A stretch of DNA of 64,000 nt from an uncultured Phycisphaerales bacterium (GTDB lineage: Bacteria > Planctomycetota > Phycisphaerae > WQYP01). The notes beneath the pieces are model-generated. The model was given only the letters and a program-made list of their open reading frames with translations, was not told the origin of the DNA and made no database searches. Where the stretch lies: positions 103,095 through 167,094 of the forward strand of contig CAIMWO010000094.1 of assembly GCA_903845195.1 (NCBI GenBank), in the 5' to 3' direction. Below are positions 26,160 to 36,198 of the stretch, one piece after another; the stretch's first letter is position 1, and each line of letters begins with the position of its first letter. The position numbers and the translations under genes were made by a program.

Positions 26160-26509
26160 CTCGCACCTCGGAAAAGAATCGCCTTTGTCGTTTGCAGATA
26201 ATGCCGAAACGCCACTTTCTCCGCTTCCGTCAAATCCCCCTTCTTTCGCTTGGTATACGCGGTCACCATGACCACCGTCGCAAACTCCGGTATTAAGGCG
26301 TAGCAAACACGCAAACCCCCGCGTTTGCCCATTCCTGTTGAAGCCGGAGCGAACCGCATCTTCCTCGCTCCACCAGTGCCTGGAATCACGTCTCCCTGCA
26401 GCGGATTTGATAACAATGAGATCTCCAACTCCCGCAAGTCATCATCATCCAAACCCATTGAAATCCAGTTTCGACCGAAAATTGCTGAGTACTGAAAGGT
26501 GTATGTCAT
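26156..26509 (-). CDS. RelE/HigB-like toxin
   Basis: A 117-residue RelE-superfamily toxin with PGTGGARKMRFAPAS and RVCYALIPEFATVVMVTAY, matching the toxin usually paired with NadS-type antitoxins. The toxin-first order and 4-bp overlap with the antitoxin fit a HigBA-like mRNA interferase module. The region is more balanced in base composition than the folA-thyA side. Confidence 0.9.
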   Translation of the reverse strand: MTYTFQYSAIFGRNWISMGLDDDDLRELEISLLSNPLQGDVIPGTGGARKMRFAPASTGMGKRGGLRVCYALIPEFATVVMVTAYTKRKKGDLTEAEKVAFRHYLQTTKAILFRGAR

Positions 26510-26520
26510 GCTGTTTCACC

Positions 26521-26539
26521 TATACCACATTGTAGTATA
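26521..26539. promoter_or_regulatory. Operator palindrome of the HigBA-like pair
   Basis: TATACCACATTGTAGTATA reads almost the same on the opposite strand (two paired mismatches around a central T). It lies 12 bp upstream of the toxin ATG. Confidence 0.65.
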
Positions 26540-26561
26540 CACACCGTTGACCGCAAGGACC

Positions 26562-26596
26562 AATTCTGAATTCTGAACTCCGAACTCTGAATTCCG
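26562..26596. repeat. CTGAATT-type heptamer array next to folA
   Basis: Units CTGAATT, CTGAACT, CCGAACT, CTGAATT, CCGTC; the folA stop codon begins directly at its end. Confidence 0.85.
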
Positions 26597-27118
26597 TCAG
26601 TTCCCCGCCTCCCCTGCCACCGCTCCATGCCCCGCGCCCGCCACGCGTTCATACACCACGTACTCCAAGTCCCCCTTCCGCTCCGTGCTGCTCGCCTTCC
26701 ACTGCGTCTGGTCCCACATCGGAAAATACGTGTCTCCCTGAAACGGAAAATCCCGCTGCACGAACGTGATATACATCCGGTCCGCACGTTCCAGGCCCGC
26801 CGCATAAATTTCCGTCCCACCCGCAATGAAACACTCCGCCTCCCCACCCACCCGCGCCGCCTCCAGCGCCTCATCCAGACTCGCAAACCACTCCACCCCC
26901 TCCGTCTTCGGCGGGTTCGCGTTCCGGCTGATCACCAGGTTCCTCCGCCCCGGAAGCGCCCGCCCAATCGACGAAAACGTCTTCCGCCCCATCAAAATCG
27001 CATGACCCATCGTCAACTTGCGAAACCGCTTCAAATCATCCGGCAAATACCACGGCAATCGCCCCGCCGCCCCGATCAGCCGCTCCGGTGTCATCGCAAC
27101 TATGATAGAAACAATCAT
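26597..27118 (-). CDS. folA: Dihydrofolate reductase
   Basis: Reduces dihydrofolate to tetrahydrofolate with NADPH. The family motifs are IVAMTPERLIGAAGRLPWYLPDD, MGRKTF and FIAGGTEIYAAGLERADRMYITF shortened here to key positions: Trp in LPWYLP, Asp in PDDLKRF and the GG of IAGGTEIY. 173 residues, slightly longer than typical because of an Ala/Gly-rich tail (AGAGHGAVAGEAGN). It follows thyA by 74 bp on the same strand, the usual folate operon. Confidence 0.95.
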   Translation of the reverse strand: MIVSIIVAMTPERLIGAAGRLPWYLPDDLKRFRKLTMGHAILMGRKTFSSIGRALPGRRNLVISRNANPPKTEGVEWFASLDEALEAARVGGEAECFIAGGTEIYAAGLERADRMYITFVQRDFPFQGDTYFPMWDQTQWKASSTERKGDLEYVVYERVAGAGHGAVAGEAGN

Positions 27119-27156
27119 AATCCCAACCGCAAAAAACTAAGCCTTCAGAAGCACCA

Positions 27157-27189
27157 ACTAAGGACTAAGGACTAAGCACTAAGCACTTC
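27157..27189. repeat. ACTAAGG/ACTAAGC heptamer array between thyA and folA
   Basis: Units ACTAAGG, ACTAAGG, ACTAAGC, ACTAAGC, ACTTC. It ends 3 bp before the thyA stop. The same family is present inside trpE at 29796-29829. Confidence 0.85.
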
Positions 27190-27192
27190 AAA

Positions 27193-28074
27193 TCAAACCG
27201 CTACCTTAAACACTATCGGCCCATGCGGCTCATACCCTTCGACTTTGAAATCCTCAAACCGCAATTCCCCAAACGGCTTCCTCGCAATCGTCAACCGCGG
27301 CAACGCCCGCGGCTCCCGCCCCAACTGCTCCTTCAACCCCGCCACATGATCGTACGCCTCCATCTTGCTCCCCTTGTCCGCACAATAAATGTGCGCATCG
27401 ACAATCGTGTGCCCGAACTCGCCCACCGCCAGCCCCACCTCCTGCGCGATCATCTGCGTCAACGTCGCATAGCACGCCAGGTTAAATGGAATCCCCAGCG
27501 CAATATCTCCGCTCCGCTGCGTCAAATGACAATTCAACTTCGCCGGCTCACCCTTCTCGTTCGGCCCCACGTTGAACACAAACGAATAATGGCACGGCGG
27601 CAACTTGCTCACCTCCGCATTCCCCGGCTCCCACGCCACCACCACCAGCCGCCGCGAATACGGATTCCGCTTGATCTCATCGATCACATATTGAATCTGG
27701 TCGATCTCCTGCACCGGCGCCGTCCCCTCCCCCGTTTCCGCGATCGGCCCATGACTCTTTTGCACCGCATGCGGAAACCGCCGCCAGTACCGCCCGTACG
27801 CCGTCTCCAGGTCCCCCTTCTCATCCGCCCATGCATCCCAAATTTTCGTCACCTTCCGCAAATTCCGTATGTGATCCTCCCCTGACAAATACCACAGCAA
27901 CTCGTGCAAGCACGCGTTGAAATTCACCTTCTTCGTCGTCAGCAGCGGGAATCCCTTGGCCAGATCCACCTTGTAAAACGCCCCAAAATACGAAAGCGTA
28001 TCCACCCCCGTCCGGCTCGTCTTCCGCACCCCCTTCTCCAGCACCAGCCGCACCAGATCCAAATATTCTTTCAT
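27193..28074 (-). CDS. thyA: Thymidylate synthase
   Basis: Methylates dUMP to dTMP with methylene-tetrahydrofolate, producing the dihydrofolate used by FolA. The nucleophile Cys lies in LPPCHYSF and the dUMP phosphate contacts in QRSGDIALGIPFNLACY; the end VVEGYEPHGPI variant (KVEGYEPHGPIVFKVAV) is conserved. 293 residues. The ATG at 28074 is preferred because MKEYLDLVRLVLEKG aligns with the family start; the upstream ATG at 28098 has no support. Confidence 0.96.
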   Translation of the reverse strand: MKEYLDLVRLVLEKGVRKTSRTGVDTLSYFGAFYKVDLAKGFPLLTTKKVNFNACLHELLWYLSGEDHIRNLRKVTKIWDAWADEKGDLETAYGRYWRRFPHAVQKSHGPIAETGEGTAPVQEIDQIQYVIDEIKRNPYSRRLVVVAWEPGNAEVSKLPPCHYSFVFNVGPNEKGEPAKLNCHLTQRSGDIALGIPFNLACYATLTQMIAQEVGLAVGEFGHTIVDAHIYCADKGSKMEAYDHVAGLKEQLGREPRALPRLTIARKPFGELRFEDFKVEGYEPHGPIVFKVAV

Positions 28075-28150
28075 CCGCAAGCTCCAATTCGGGATCATCC
28101 CTGACTTCCGGCGCGGATTCTAGCATAGGTCATCGGCATTCTCACGCCCG

Positions 28151-28183
28151 CCAAGCCCAGGGAGTGCAATCCCTGTGGCTCGC
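28151..28183. repeat. Dispersed palindromic element, copy 2
   Basis: AGGGAGTGCAATCCCT (28159-28174) within CCAAGCCC...TGTGGCTCGC; the flanking 40 bp also resemble copy 1. It lies 75 bp upstream of thyA and 115 bp before trpE. Confidence 0.75.
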
Positions 28184-28299
28184 ACACTCAATCGTCTATT
28201 CAAACTGAATCGATACACTCCACTGCCCAACCCTCACTCCCCATTTCCTGACACACCAATCCCCCCGTATAATCCGCCCAACCTTTACCGGAGACCCCC

Positions 28300-29961
<1,662 letters not shown>

Positions 29962-29963
29962 CG

Positions 29964-30049
29964 GAATGACGCAATGACCAATGACCAATGTCCAAGTATT
30001 GATTCACGCCGCGACCCCTTGGTCATTGGTCATTGGACATTGGTCATTC
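29964..30049. repeat. Inverted pair of CATTGGT heptamer arrays
   Basis: Left arm (29964-29993) has the purine-strand units GACCAAT; right arm (30019-30049) has CATTGGT, CATTGGT, CATTGGA, CATTGGT, CATTCG. They can form a hairpin of over 15 bp between trpE and the CPBP protease gene. A single-armed relative is at 35188-35217. Confidence 0.85.
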
Positions 30050-30074
30050 GAGTCATCCGTCACGGGAGCTCTGT

Positions 30075-30836
30075 ATGACTGCACCCCGCCCCACTTTCAA
30101 CTACGACTCCCCTCTCCCCGACGCCCCCGCCAGCTACTTCGCCGCGCGCCCCCAACTCCCCTACATCATCCCCTTCTTCTGTTTCCTCATCTTCTTCATC
30201 CCCTCCGCTCTCCCCACCATCGGCGGCATCAACTTCGAAAAACTCTGGTTCAACTGGCACCCCTTCATCTACGCCGCCAAAACCCTCACCGCTGCCATCC
30301 TCCTCTACTGCTTCTGGCACTACTACACAAAAATCCGCTGGACCCACCTTCCCCTGGGCCTCCTCGCCGGCCTCCTCGGCACACCCCTCTGGATCGGCAC
30401 CGCTTACCTCACCTACGCCCTCCACCTCAGCCACTCCCCCGCACCCGACACCATCTACAACCCCGACCTCATGCTCCCCATCGATTGGCAGCGCCAGCTT
30501 TTCCTCTTCATCCGCGTCGCCGGCCCCACCCTCGTCGTCCCCGTCATGGAAGAACTCTTCTTCCGCGACTTCGTCTTCCGCTCCCTCATAGATAGCGCCA
30601 ACTTCCAGGAAGTCCCCATCGGCAAATTCACCTGGACCTCCCTCCTCCTCATGTCCGCCCTCTTCGGCATCAACCACGGCGTCCTCATGCTCCTCCCCGG
30701 CTTCCTCTACGGCCTCCTCATGGGCATCCTCCTCATCCGCACCAAATCCCTCGGCGCCTGCATCACCGCCCACGCCACCACCAACCTCACCCTCTACCTC
30801 TACTGCATCTACACCAAAGACTGGCAATTCATGTAA
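30075..30836 (+). CDS. CPBP-family (CAAX-like) intramembrane metalloprotease
   Basis: A 253-residue multi-pass membrane protein. The active-site motifs are EELFFRDFVFR (motif 1, EExxxR) and FGINHGVLMLLPGFLYGLLMG (His of motif 2), with a late segment HATTNLTLYL (motif 3). These mark the CPBP/ABI group, named for CAAX processing but in bacteria often linked to immunity or unknown roles. The start at 30075 follows a GAG-rich region; the next upstream in-frame ATG at 30033 is within the repeat zone. Confidence 0.88.
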   Translation: MTAPRPTFNYDSPLPDAPASYFAARPQLPYIIPFFCFLIFFIPSALPTIGGINFEKLWFNWHPFIYAAKTLTAAILLYCFWHYYTKIRWTHLPLGLLAGLLGTPLWIGTAYLTYALHLSHSPAPDTIYNPDLMLPIDWQRQLFLFIRVAGPTLVVPVMEELFFRDFVFRSLIDSANFQEVPIGKFTWTSLLLMSALFGINHGVLMLLPGFLYGLLMGILLIRTKSLGACITAHATTNLTLYLYCIYTKDWQFM

Positions 30837-31003
30837 CCCCGTCCCGGGAACTCTCCCATTTCCCACGCGTCAAAAATAGCGCACCGACGCGTCCCGTTGA
30901 TTCGTGGCCCGGTGCCATCCGTCGCTGCCATTGTCTGAACTTATCGTATCTGGCCAATTCCCGTCGTCCGCCCGCATCTGTGATCTCTCAATCAGGAGCC
31001 CCC

Positions 31004-31945
31004 ATGCTCGCCCGTCTGCTCATCGTCATCCTCTTCCTCGCCACCTCGAGCGCCGCTTCCGCCGATCCCGCCACTCAGCCCGCCAACGCCCCGCGCCCGG
31101 CCGTCGTCAGCGACTCCGCGACCTACCCCTTCCTCAATCCCGAAGACCGCCCCGCCAAAGCCAAACTCGCCCTCGACCCCGCCACCGACGCCCGCACCCG
31201 CTTCGACGCCGTCTGGGGCCTCGCAATTAGCGGCTATTCTCCTGAAAGCGCCACCGCACTCACCAAAATCGCCCTCGACCCCGCCGCCGAACCCACGCTC
31301 CGCAAATACGCCTGCATGGGCATCAGCAATTTCTCCACTGCCATGCCCGCCGATGTCCGCGAATCCATCCGCAAACAGTTCCTCGCCGTCATCATCGCCG
31401 AGACTGCCGATCAGCGTTCCCTCACCAACGACGGCCTTGGCCTCCTCATCGACTGGGGACACGCGGACCTCGTCGACCAATTCTACGCCAGGCAACTCCG
31501 CGGTGACCTCGTTGAAATCGAACTCCTCACCCACATCTCCGCCCACGATCGCGCCGTCAAACGCCTCAACGAACTCCTCGCCGACGCCGACCTCAAAACC
31601 GATTCCGGCTGGAACCAACGCTGGCGCATCGGCGCCGCACTCATCCAACGGAAGGAAATCCAGGGCATCGACATCCTCATCGAATGCCTCGCCGTCAAGG
31701 ATCCCTGGCCCGTCGCCAACCCTACACCGCAAACCGAAGCCTCCAACCTCGCCTCCTTCCACCAGTGCCAGCACAACCTCTTTCACCATCTCTCGCTCCT
31801 CTTCCATGAGAACTTCGACTACCAGATTTCCGGAAACTGGAAGCCCGCCCTCACCGACGCCATCCCGCAGATGCTCGACTGGTGGAAAACTCACCGCGCC
31901 ACCTGGACCTTCCCCCGGCCCGCCACTCGCCCCGCCCAATACTGA
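31004..31945 (+). CDS. Secreted HEAT-repeat-like protein
   Basis: 313 residues with an N-terminal signal peptide (MLARLLIVILFLATSSAASA), a Pro/Ala-rich linker (TQPANAPRPAV) and a helical body in which pairs of helices recur (TRFDAVWGLAISGYSPES, TLRKYACMGISNFS), as in HEAT or ARM repeats. CAGGAG is 6 nt upstream. Function unknown; the group is frequent in planctomycetes. Confidence 0.7.
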   Translation: MLARLLIVILFLATSSAASADPATQPANAPRPAVVSDSATYPFLNPEDRPAKAKLALDPATDARTRFDAVWGLAISGYSPESATALTKIALDPAAEPTLRKYACMGISNFSTAMPADVRESIRKQFLAVIIAETADQRSLTNDGLGLLIDWGHADLVDQFYARQLRGDLVEIELLTHISAHDRAVKRLNELLADADLKTDSGWNQRWRIGAALIQRKEIQGIDILIECLAVKDPWPVANPTPQTEASNLASFHQCQHNLFHHLSLLFHENFDYQISGNWKPALTDAIPQMLDWWKTHRATWTFPRPATRPAQY

Positions 31946-32043
31946 ATCCCCACGTCCCTCTTTCTCCCCCCGCCTTCACTCTTCAATATTCCCCTCGCGT
32001 CCATTCTAGATTCCAATCTCAGAAATCAGAATTTCGCCCCCGT

Positions 32044-32183
32044 CTCTTCGCGCCCTCGTGCCTTCGTGGTTTCACAGAATTCCCCCTCCGTGCTCTCCGT
32101 GTCCTCAGTGGTTAAAAACGCGACGCATCTTCGTAGTAACGTCGCAACCCATTCTGAATTCCGAACTCTGAATTCTGAATTTC
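32044..32183. repeat. GTGGTT-class arrays followed by a CTGAATT heptamer array
   Basis: 32044-32074 and 32090-32119 carry the degenerate CTTCGTG/CTCCGTG units, each ending near GTGGTT. 32151-32183 has CTGAATT, CCGAACT, CTGAATT, CTGAATT, TC. Together they fill the gap between two genes. Confidence 0.75.
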
Positions 32184-32207
32184 ATCCCCCTCGATTATGA
32201 TCCCCTC

Positions 32208-32915
32208 ATGCAATCCACCGCTCCCACGCCCAAGACTCTCCCCCTCATCCTCCTCTTCCTGCTCGGCAGCCTCATCGCCGCACTCGCCGACTGGTTCATT
32301 GCCGGCGACTGGCTCTGCGGCATCATCAGCTGCGCATTACTCGGCGGCATTGCCACCATCATCCTCAGCTCCCTCACCGCACTGATCCAGCGCCGCCGCT
32401 GCCGTCAGAACCCCACGCTCCGCCCCTGGTGCCGAAAACATCAACTCATTTTCCTCCTGATCCTCACCACAACCTTCGCCGCCCTGTCCCTCTGGCTCGC
32501 CGCAGCACTCAAAACCGATATCTTCGAAGCCGCTTTCGCCTGTCCACCACCCGCCTCCATCACGGACCTCGCCGCCGACCGCCATTTTGCCGGCGGCCCC
32601 GGAGATACGATCTGCTTCCTCCACTTTCACGCCTCCCGAGAAACCCTCACCCAAATCATCTCCCACCGACCCCTGACCAAATCCAATGACGAAATTTCCA
32701 ACTACCTCAGCGGCGAAGAAACCTGGCCAAAATTCTGGAACCGCATCATCGGCCACTGGGCCACCAGTTATCACCCAACGTGGACCATCCCCACCATGAA
32801 ACAGCCCGAACTCTACCACTGGTCCAACAATGACCCCGCCACCTCCCACCAAGCCACCTATCTCCTCTGGGACCCCACCACCCAGGAAGCCTACGCCATC
32901 TTCCTCGCCGGCTAA
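32208..32915 (+). CDS. Hypothetical inner-membrane protein (235 aa)
   Basis: Two or three N-terminal transmembrane segments (LPLILLFLLGSLIAALADW, GIISCALLGGIATIILSSL and IFLLILTTTFAALSLWLAAAL) followed by a 125-residue soluble domain with no recognised motif. CTGAATT-type arrays lie on both sides in the same orientation (32151-32183 and 32974-33012). No family assigned. Confidence 0.6.
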   Translation: MQSTAPTPKTLPLILLFLLGSLIAALADWFIAGDWLCGIISCALLGGIATIILSSLTALIQRRRCRQNPTLRPWCRKHQLIFLLILTTTFAALSLWLAAALKTDIFEAAFACPPPASITDLAADRHFAGGPGDTICFLHFHASRETLTQIISHRPLTKSNDEISNYLSGEETWPKFWNRIIGHWATSYHPTWTIPTMKQPELYHWSNNDPATSHQATYLLWDPTTQEAYAIFLAG

Positions 32916-32973
32916 CCCCCATCCATATCGCTGTCACTCTTCACTATTCCCAATTCCCCGCGCGCCCCCCGCC

Positions 32974-33064
32974 CATTCTGAATTCCAAACTCTGAATTCT
33001 GAATTCCAAACTCACCCCTCGTTCGGCAAATTTCGCGTTTCCTGTTTCGCGTTTCGCGTTTCCG
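32974..33064. repeat. CTGAATT array and GTTTCGC array in tandem
   Basis: 32974-33012: CTGAATT, CCAAACT, CTGAATT, CTGAATT, CCAAACT. 33030-33064: TTTCGC, GTTTCCT, GTTTCGC, GTTTCGC, GTTTCC; this second array encodes the last residues of the next gene on the minus strand. Confidence 0.85.
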
Positions 33065-35099
33065 CTCCTCCCTCCGCCTGCCACGGCCGCATCTCCGGCA
33101 CATACCTCTGCAACACCCGCAGCACCCGCACCCGCTCCTGGCAATGCTGCAGCGGCTCCAAATCATCGATCATCTTCTGCACGTACGCCGTCGTCGCCGG
33201 CTCGCTCTTCCAGATCGCAATCTTCGCATGCCGCGTCTGCTGCATGTTCTCACCGCGAATGCTCAGCTCCTCATACAGCTTCTCCCCCGGCCGCAGACCC
33301 GTGAACACGATCGGAATGTCCACCTCCGGCCGCAGCCCGCTCAAAATGATCAGGTCCCGCGCCAAATCCAGAATCCGCACCGGCTGCCCCATGTCCAGCA
33401 CAAAAATCTCGCCCCGCTGCCCCAGCACCGCCGCCTGCAACACCAGTTGGCTCGCCTCAGGAATCGTCATGAAGTACCGCCGCATCTCCGGATGCGTCAC
33501 CGTCACCGGTCCGCCCGCCGCAATCTGCTGTTTGAAAATCGGCACCACGCTCCCGTTGCTCCCCAGCACATTGCCGAACCGCACCGTAATGAAATTCGTC
33601 CCCACCGCACCGCCCCCCGCTGCCGCCGCATTCTGCGCCCGCCGCGCCAAGCTCTGAATGTAAATCTCCGCGCACCGCTTCGTCGCGCCCATGATGCTCG
33701 ACGGATTCACCGCCTTGTCCGTCGAGATCATCACGAAATTCTTCACCCCGTTCGACACCGCCGCATCCGCCAGCATCTTCGTCCCGAACACATTGTTCCG
33801 GATCGCCTCGCCGCAATTCGTCTCCGCCAGCGGCACATGCTTGTGCGCTGCCGCATGAAATACCACGCTCGGCAAATATTCCCCCACCACCTGATCCACC
33901 CGGATCGCATCCGAAATGTCCCCGATCGCCGCCGCCACCTTCACCATCGGAAAACTCTTCCGCAGCTCCCGCTCGATCTCAAATACCGCATTCTCCGCCT
34001 TGTCCAGCAGCACCAGCAGCTCCGGCTCAAACCGGCAAATCGTCCGGCACAACTCGCTTCCGATGCTCCCGCCCGCTCCGCTCACCAGCACCACCTGCCC
34101 GTGAATCATCGCCCCCACCGCCGCCAGATCCGTCTCCACCGCATCCCGCCCCAGCACATCGTTCACGCTGATGTCCCGAATCTGATTCGCCTGCCCCTTG
34201 CCCGCCAGAATATCCTGCATGCTCGGTATCGTCCGGAACCGAATCGCCCCACCCGCTCCCCCCCCTCCAGCCTCGCCGCCGCGCAACCCCGACGCCATCT
34301 GCGTCGCCCTGCACAGCGACACAATCCGCTGCATCTGGCTGTTGCTCGCCGACGGCCACGCAATCAAGATCTCCCCCACCTGGTACTCACTGCATACGCT
34401 CGGCAACGTCGACACCGGCCCCAGCACCGGCACTCCCTGTATCTTCATCCGCTGCTTCGCGGGATCATCATCCAACAACCCCACCGCCCGGTACCGCTGC
34501 TCCGGCATCCGCGAAATCTCCCGCAGCACCGCCTCCGCCGCATCCCCCGCACCAATAATCAGCAGCCTGACCAATCCCCCCGCCGCAATCGGCCGGCTCT
34601 CCTCATACACCAGCCGCGCCACCATCCGCACCCCACCCACCAGCAACACCCCAAACAACCAGTCCAGCAAAAAAACCGTCTCCGGCAACCCTTCGAACGG
34701 CGCCACGCCAAACTTCCACACGCTCACCGTCTGCCAGAAATAAAACCCCGCAAACACCAGCCCCAGCGCCACCTGCGACCCCGCCAGCAAATTGATCATG
34801 TCCCCCAATCCCACGTACCGCCACGCCCGCCCCCCGCCGCGATGCAACCCCATCGCCAGCCAAATGCACAACTTGATCCCCAGCACCATCGGCAACAGCG
34901 GCCAAAACCACTCCGCCACCCAATGCCGCCCCGCCAACGTCACAAATCCAAAATCAAACCGCACCGCCAGCGCCAGCCAAAACCCCACCCCCAGCAACAC
35001 CATCTGCAACGCCAACGTCCCCCCCGCCTGCACCCCGGCCCGGCGTACCTCCGCACGCTCGCGCACCCCATCCAAAGATTGTCCTAGCGTCTTGCTCAC
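33012..35099 (-). CDS. Membrane-bound UDP-sugar 4,6-dehydratase/epimerase (WbpM/PglF/CapD type)
   Basis: A 695-residue polysaccharide biosynthesis enzyme. Four N-terminal TM segments (residues 28-150) are followed by an inactive Rossmann domain (LLIIGAGDAAEAVLREI) and a catalytic SDR domain with VLVSGAGGSIGSELCR for NAD and the SxxK-type catalytic set (STDKAVNPSSIMGATKR). This fits 4,6-dehydration of UDP-GlcNAc for bacillosamine or fucosamine-type sugars. A Gly-rich insert ([12 protein letters not shown]) precedes the catalytic domain. The C-terminal ETRNAKQETRN is encoded by a GTTTCGC heptamer array and is probably a late addition. Confidence 0.92.
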   Translation of the reverse strand: MSKTLGQSLDGVRERAEVRRAGVQAGGTLALQMVLLGVGFWLALAVRFDFGFVTLAGRHWVAEWFWPLLPMVLGIKLCIWLAMGLHRGGGRAWRYVGLGDMINLLAGSQVALGLVFAGFYFWQTVSVWKFGVAPFEGLPETVFLLDWLFGVLLVGGVRMVARLVYEESRPIAAGGLVRLLIIGAGDAAEAVLREISRMPEQRYRAVGLLDDDPAKQRMKIQGVPVLGPVSTLPSVCSEYQVGEILIAWPSASNSQMQRIVSLCRATQMASGLRGGEAGGGGAGGAIRFRTIPSMQDILAGKGQANQIRDISVNDVLGRDAVETDLAAVGAMIHGQVVLVSGAGGSIGSELCRTICRFEPELLVLLDKAENAVFEIERELRKSFPMVKVAAAIGDISDAIRVDQVVGEYLPSVVFHAAAHKHVPLAETNCGEAIRNNVFGTKMLADAAVSNGVKNFVMISTDKAVNPSSIMGATKRCAEIYIQSLARRAQNAAAAGGGAVGTNFITVRFGNVLGSNGSVVPIFKQQIAAGGPVTVTHPEMRRYFMTIPEASQLVLQAAVLGQRGEIFVLDMGQPVRILDLARDLIILSGLRPEVDIPIVFTGLRPGEKLYEELSIRGENMQQTRHAKIAIWKSEPATTAYVQKMIDDLEPLQHCQERVRVLRVLQRYVPEMRPWQAEGGAETRNAKQETRNLPNEG

Positions 35100-35187
35100 T
35101 CCCCCATTATCGGCCCAAAACCTCCCCCCCCTTCACCCCCTCTTTGCGGCAATATCCTCCCTGACTATCACCCCTCCCCACCCCTTG

Positions 35188-35217
35188 CGTCATTGGTCAT
35201 TGATCATTGCGTCATTT
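35188..35217. repeat. CATTGGT heptamer array
   Basis: Units CATTGGT, CATTGAT, CATTGCGT, CATTTCC, same family as the inverted pair at 29964. The 185 bp between the dehydratase start and the next stop hold nothing else. Confidence 0.7.
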
Positions 35218-35284
35218 CCCCAGCACCACCACCCCCCACCCCTTCCCACCGCCCGCCATTCGTGGGCACGGTCATAACGACTGC

Positions 35285-36169
35285 TCATCGCCTGATTTTG
35301 CAGTCGGGCAGTACATCTTGAAGCTTTTTCATGCCTGCGTCGGTCACCGTCGTGCCACCCAAGTTCAGAGTACGCAATTTACTCATACCTTTGAGATGTT
35401 CCAGCCCTGCATCAGTGATTTTGTTGTCACGCAAGTCCAGCACAATCAGTTGATTCACACCTTTGAGATGTTCCAGTCCCGCGTCGGTGATTTTGGTGTC
35501 ATTCAAGTGCATCACAATGAGTTCATTCATATCTTTGAGTTGCTCCAGTCCGGCATCTGTCACTATTGTGTGATTCAAGTCCAGCCAACGGAGTTTCTTC
35601 AATCCCTTGACGTATTCCAGTCCCGCATCAGTGATCTTAGTGTCTGTCAAAGTCAGAAATAGGAGTTGGTCTATCCCCTTCAAATGCGCTAGTCCTGCAT
35701 CGGTCACCTTGGTTCGATCCAAACACAGATGACTAAGCTGATTACAGTCTTTCAGATGCTCCAGCCCGGCATCGGTCACCTCGGTGGAGTTCAACCAAAG
35801 CTTCTGGAGTTTCTTGAGTCTTGAGAGATGTTCTAATCCTGCATCGTTTACCTTGGTGCTACCTAACGATAATTCTTGAAGTTGGCTCAGGCTGTTGAGA
35901 TGTTCAAGCCCCGCCTCAATATCCGCCATGCTGCTCTTGGAGGCGAAGGTGACCTCCACGACCGGCCCGTTCGGTTGCTCGCCTTCTCTCTTGACCGTGC
36001 ATCCCAATTTCGTGATCTCGGCCACCACTTGCTCTTCGATGAGTGCCTGTGCCGTCGTCGGTGCGGTTGTGGGTTGAGTTGCAGGTGCAGTCGTGGATGG
36101 CTCCTGCGCCATCGTGCCGGAGCCAATCATCACGACCGTCAGAATCAGGATGAACGAAATGATGCGCAT
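35285..36169 (-). CDS. Secreted leucine-rich-repeat protein A
   Basis: 294 residues. Signal peptide MRIISFILILTVVMIGSGTMA, a Thr/Pro linker (TTAPATQPTTAPTT), a small alpha/beta segment (VVEVTFASKSS) and about nine 24-residue LRRs with the consensus TDAGLEHLKGLxxLxxLxL and TxVTDAGL. This is the RI-like/internalin type common in planctomycetes, used for protein binding. It lies 29 bp after protein B on the same strand, and the two are about 45% similar by eye, so a tandem duplication. Confidence 0.9.
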   Translation of the reverse strand: MRIISFILILTVVMIGSGTMAQEPSTTAPATQPTTAPTTAQALIEEQVVAEITKLGCTVKREGEQPNGPVVEVTFASKSSMADIEAGLEHLNSLSQLQELSLGSTKVNDAGLEHLSRLKKLQKLWLNSTEVTDAGLEHLKDCNQLSHLCLDRTKVTDAGLAHLKGIDQLLFLTLTDTKITDAGLEYVKGLKKLRWLDLNHTIVTDAGLEQLKDMNELIVMHLNDTKITDAGLEHLKGVNQLIVLDLRDNKITDAGLEHLKGMSKLRTLNLGGTTVTDAGMKKLQDVLPDCKIRR

Positions 36170-36198
36170 CGAGTGGTCCTTTCAATGACAAAAGCAGG

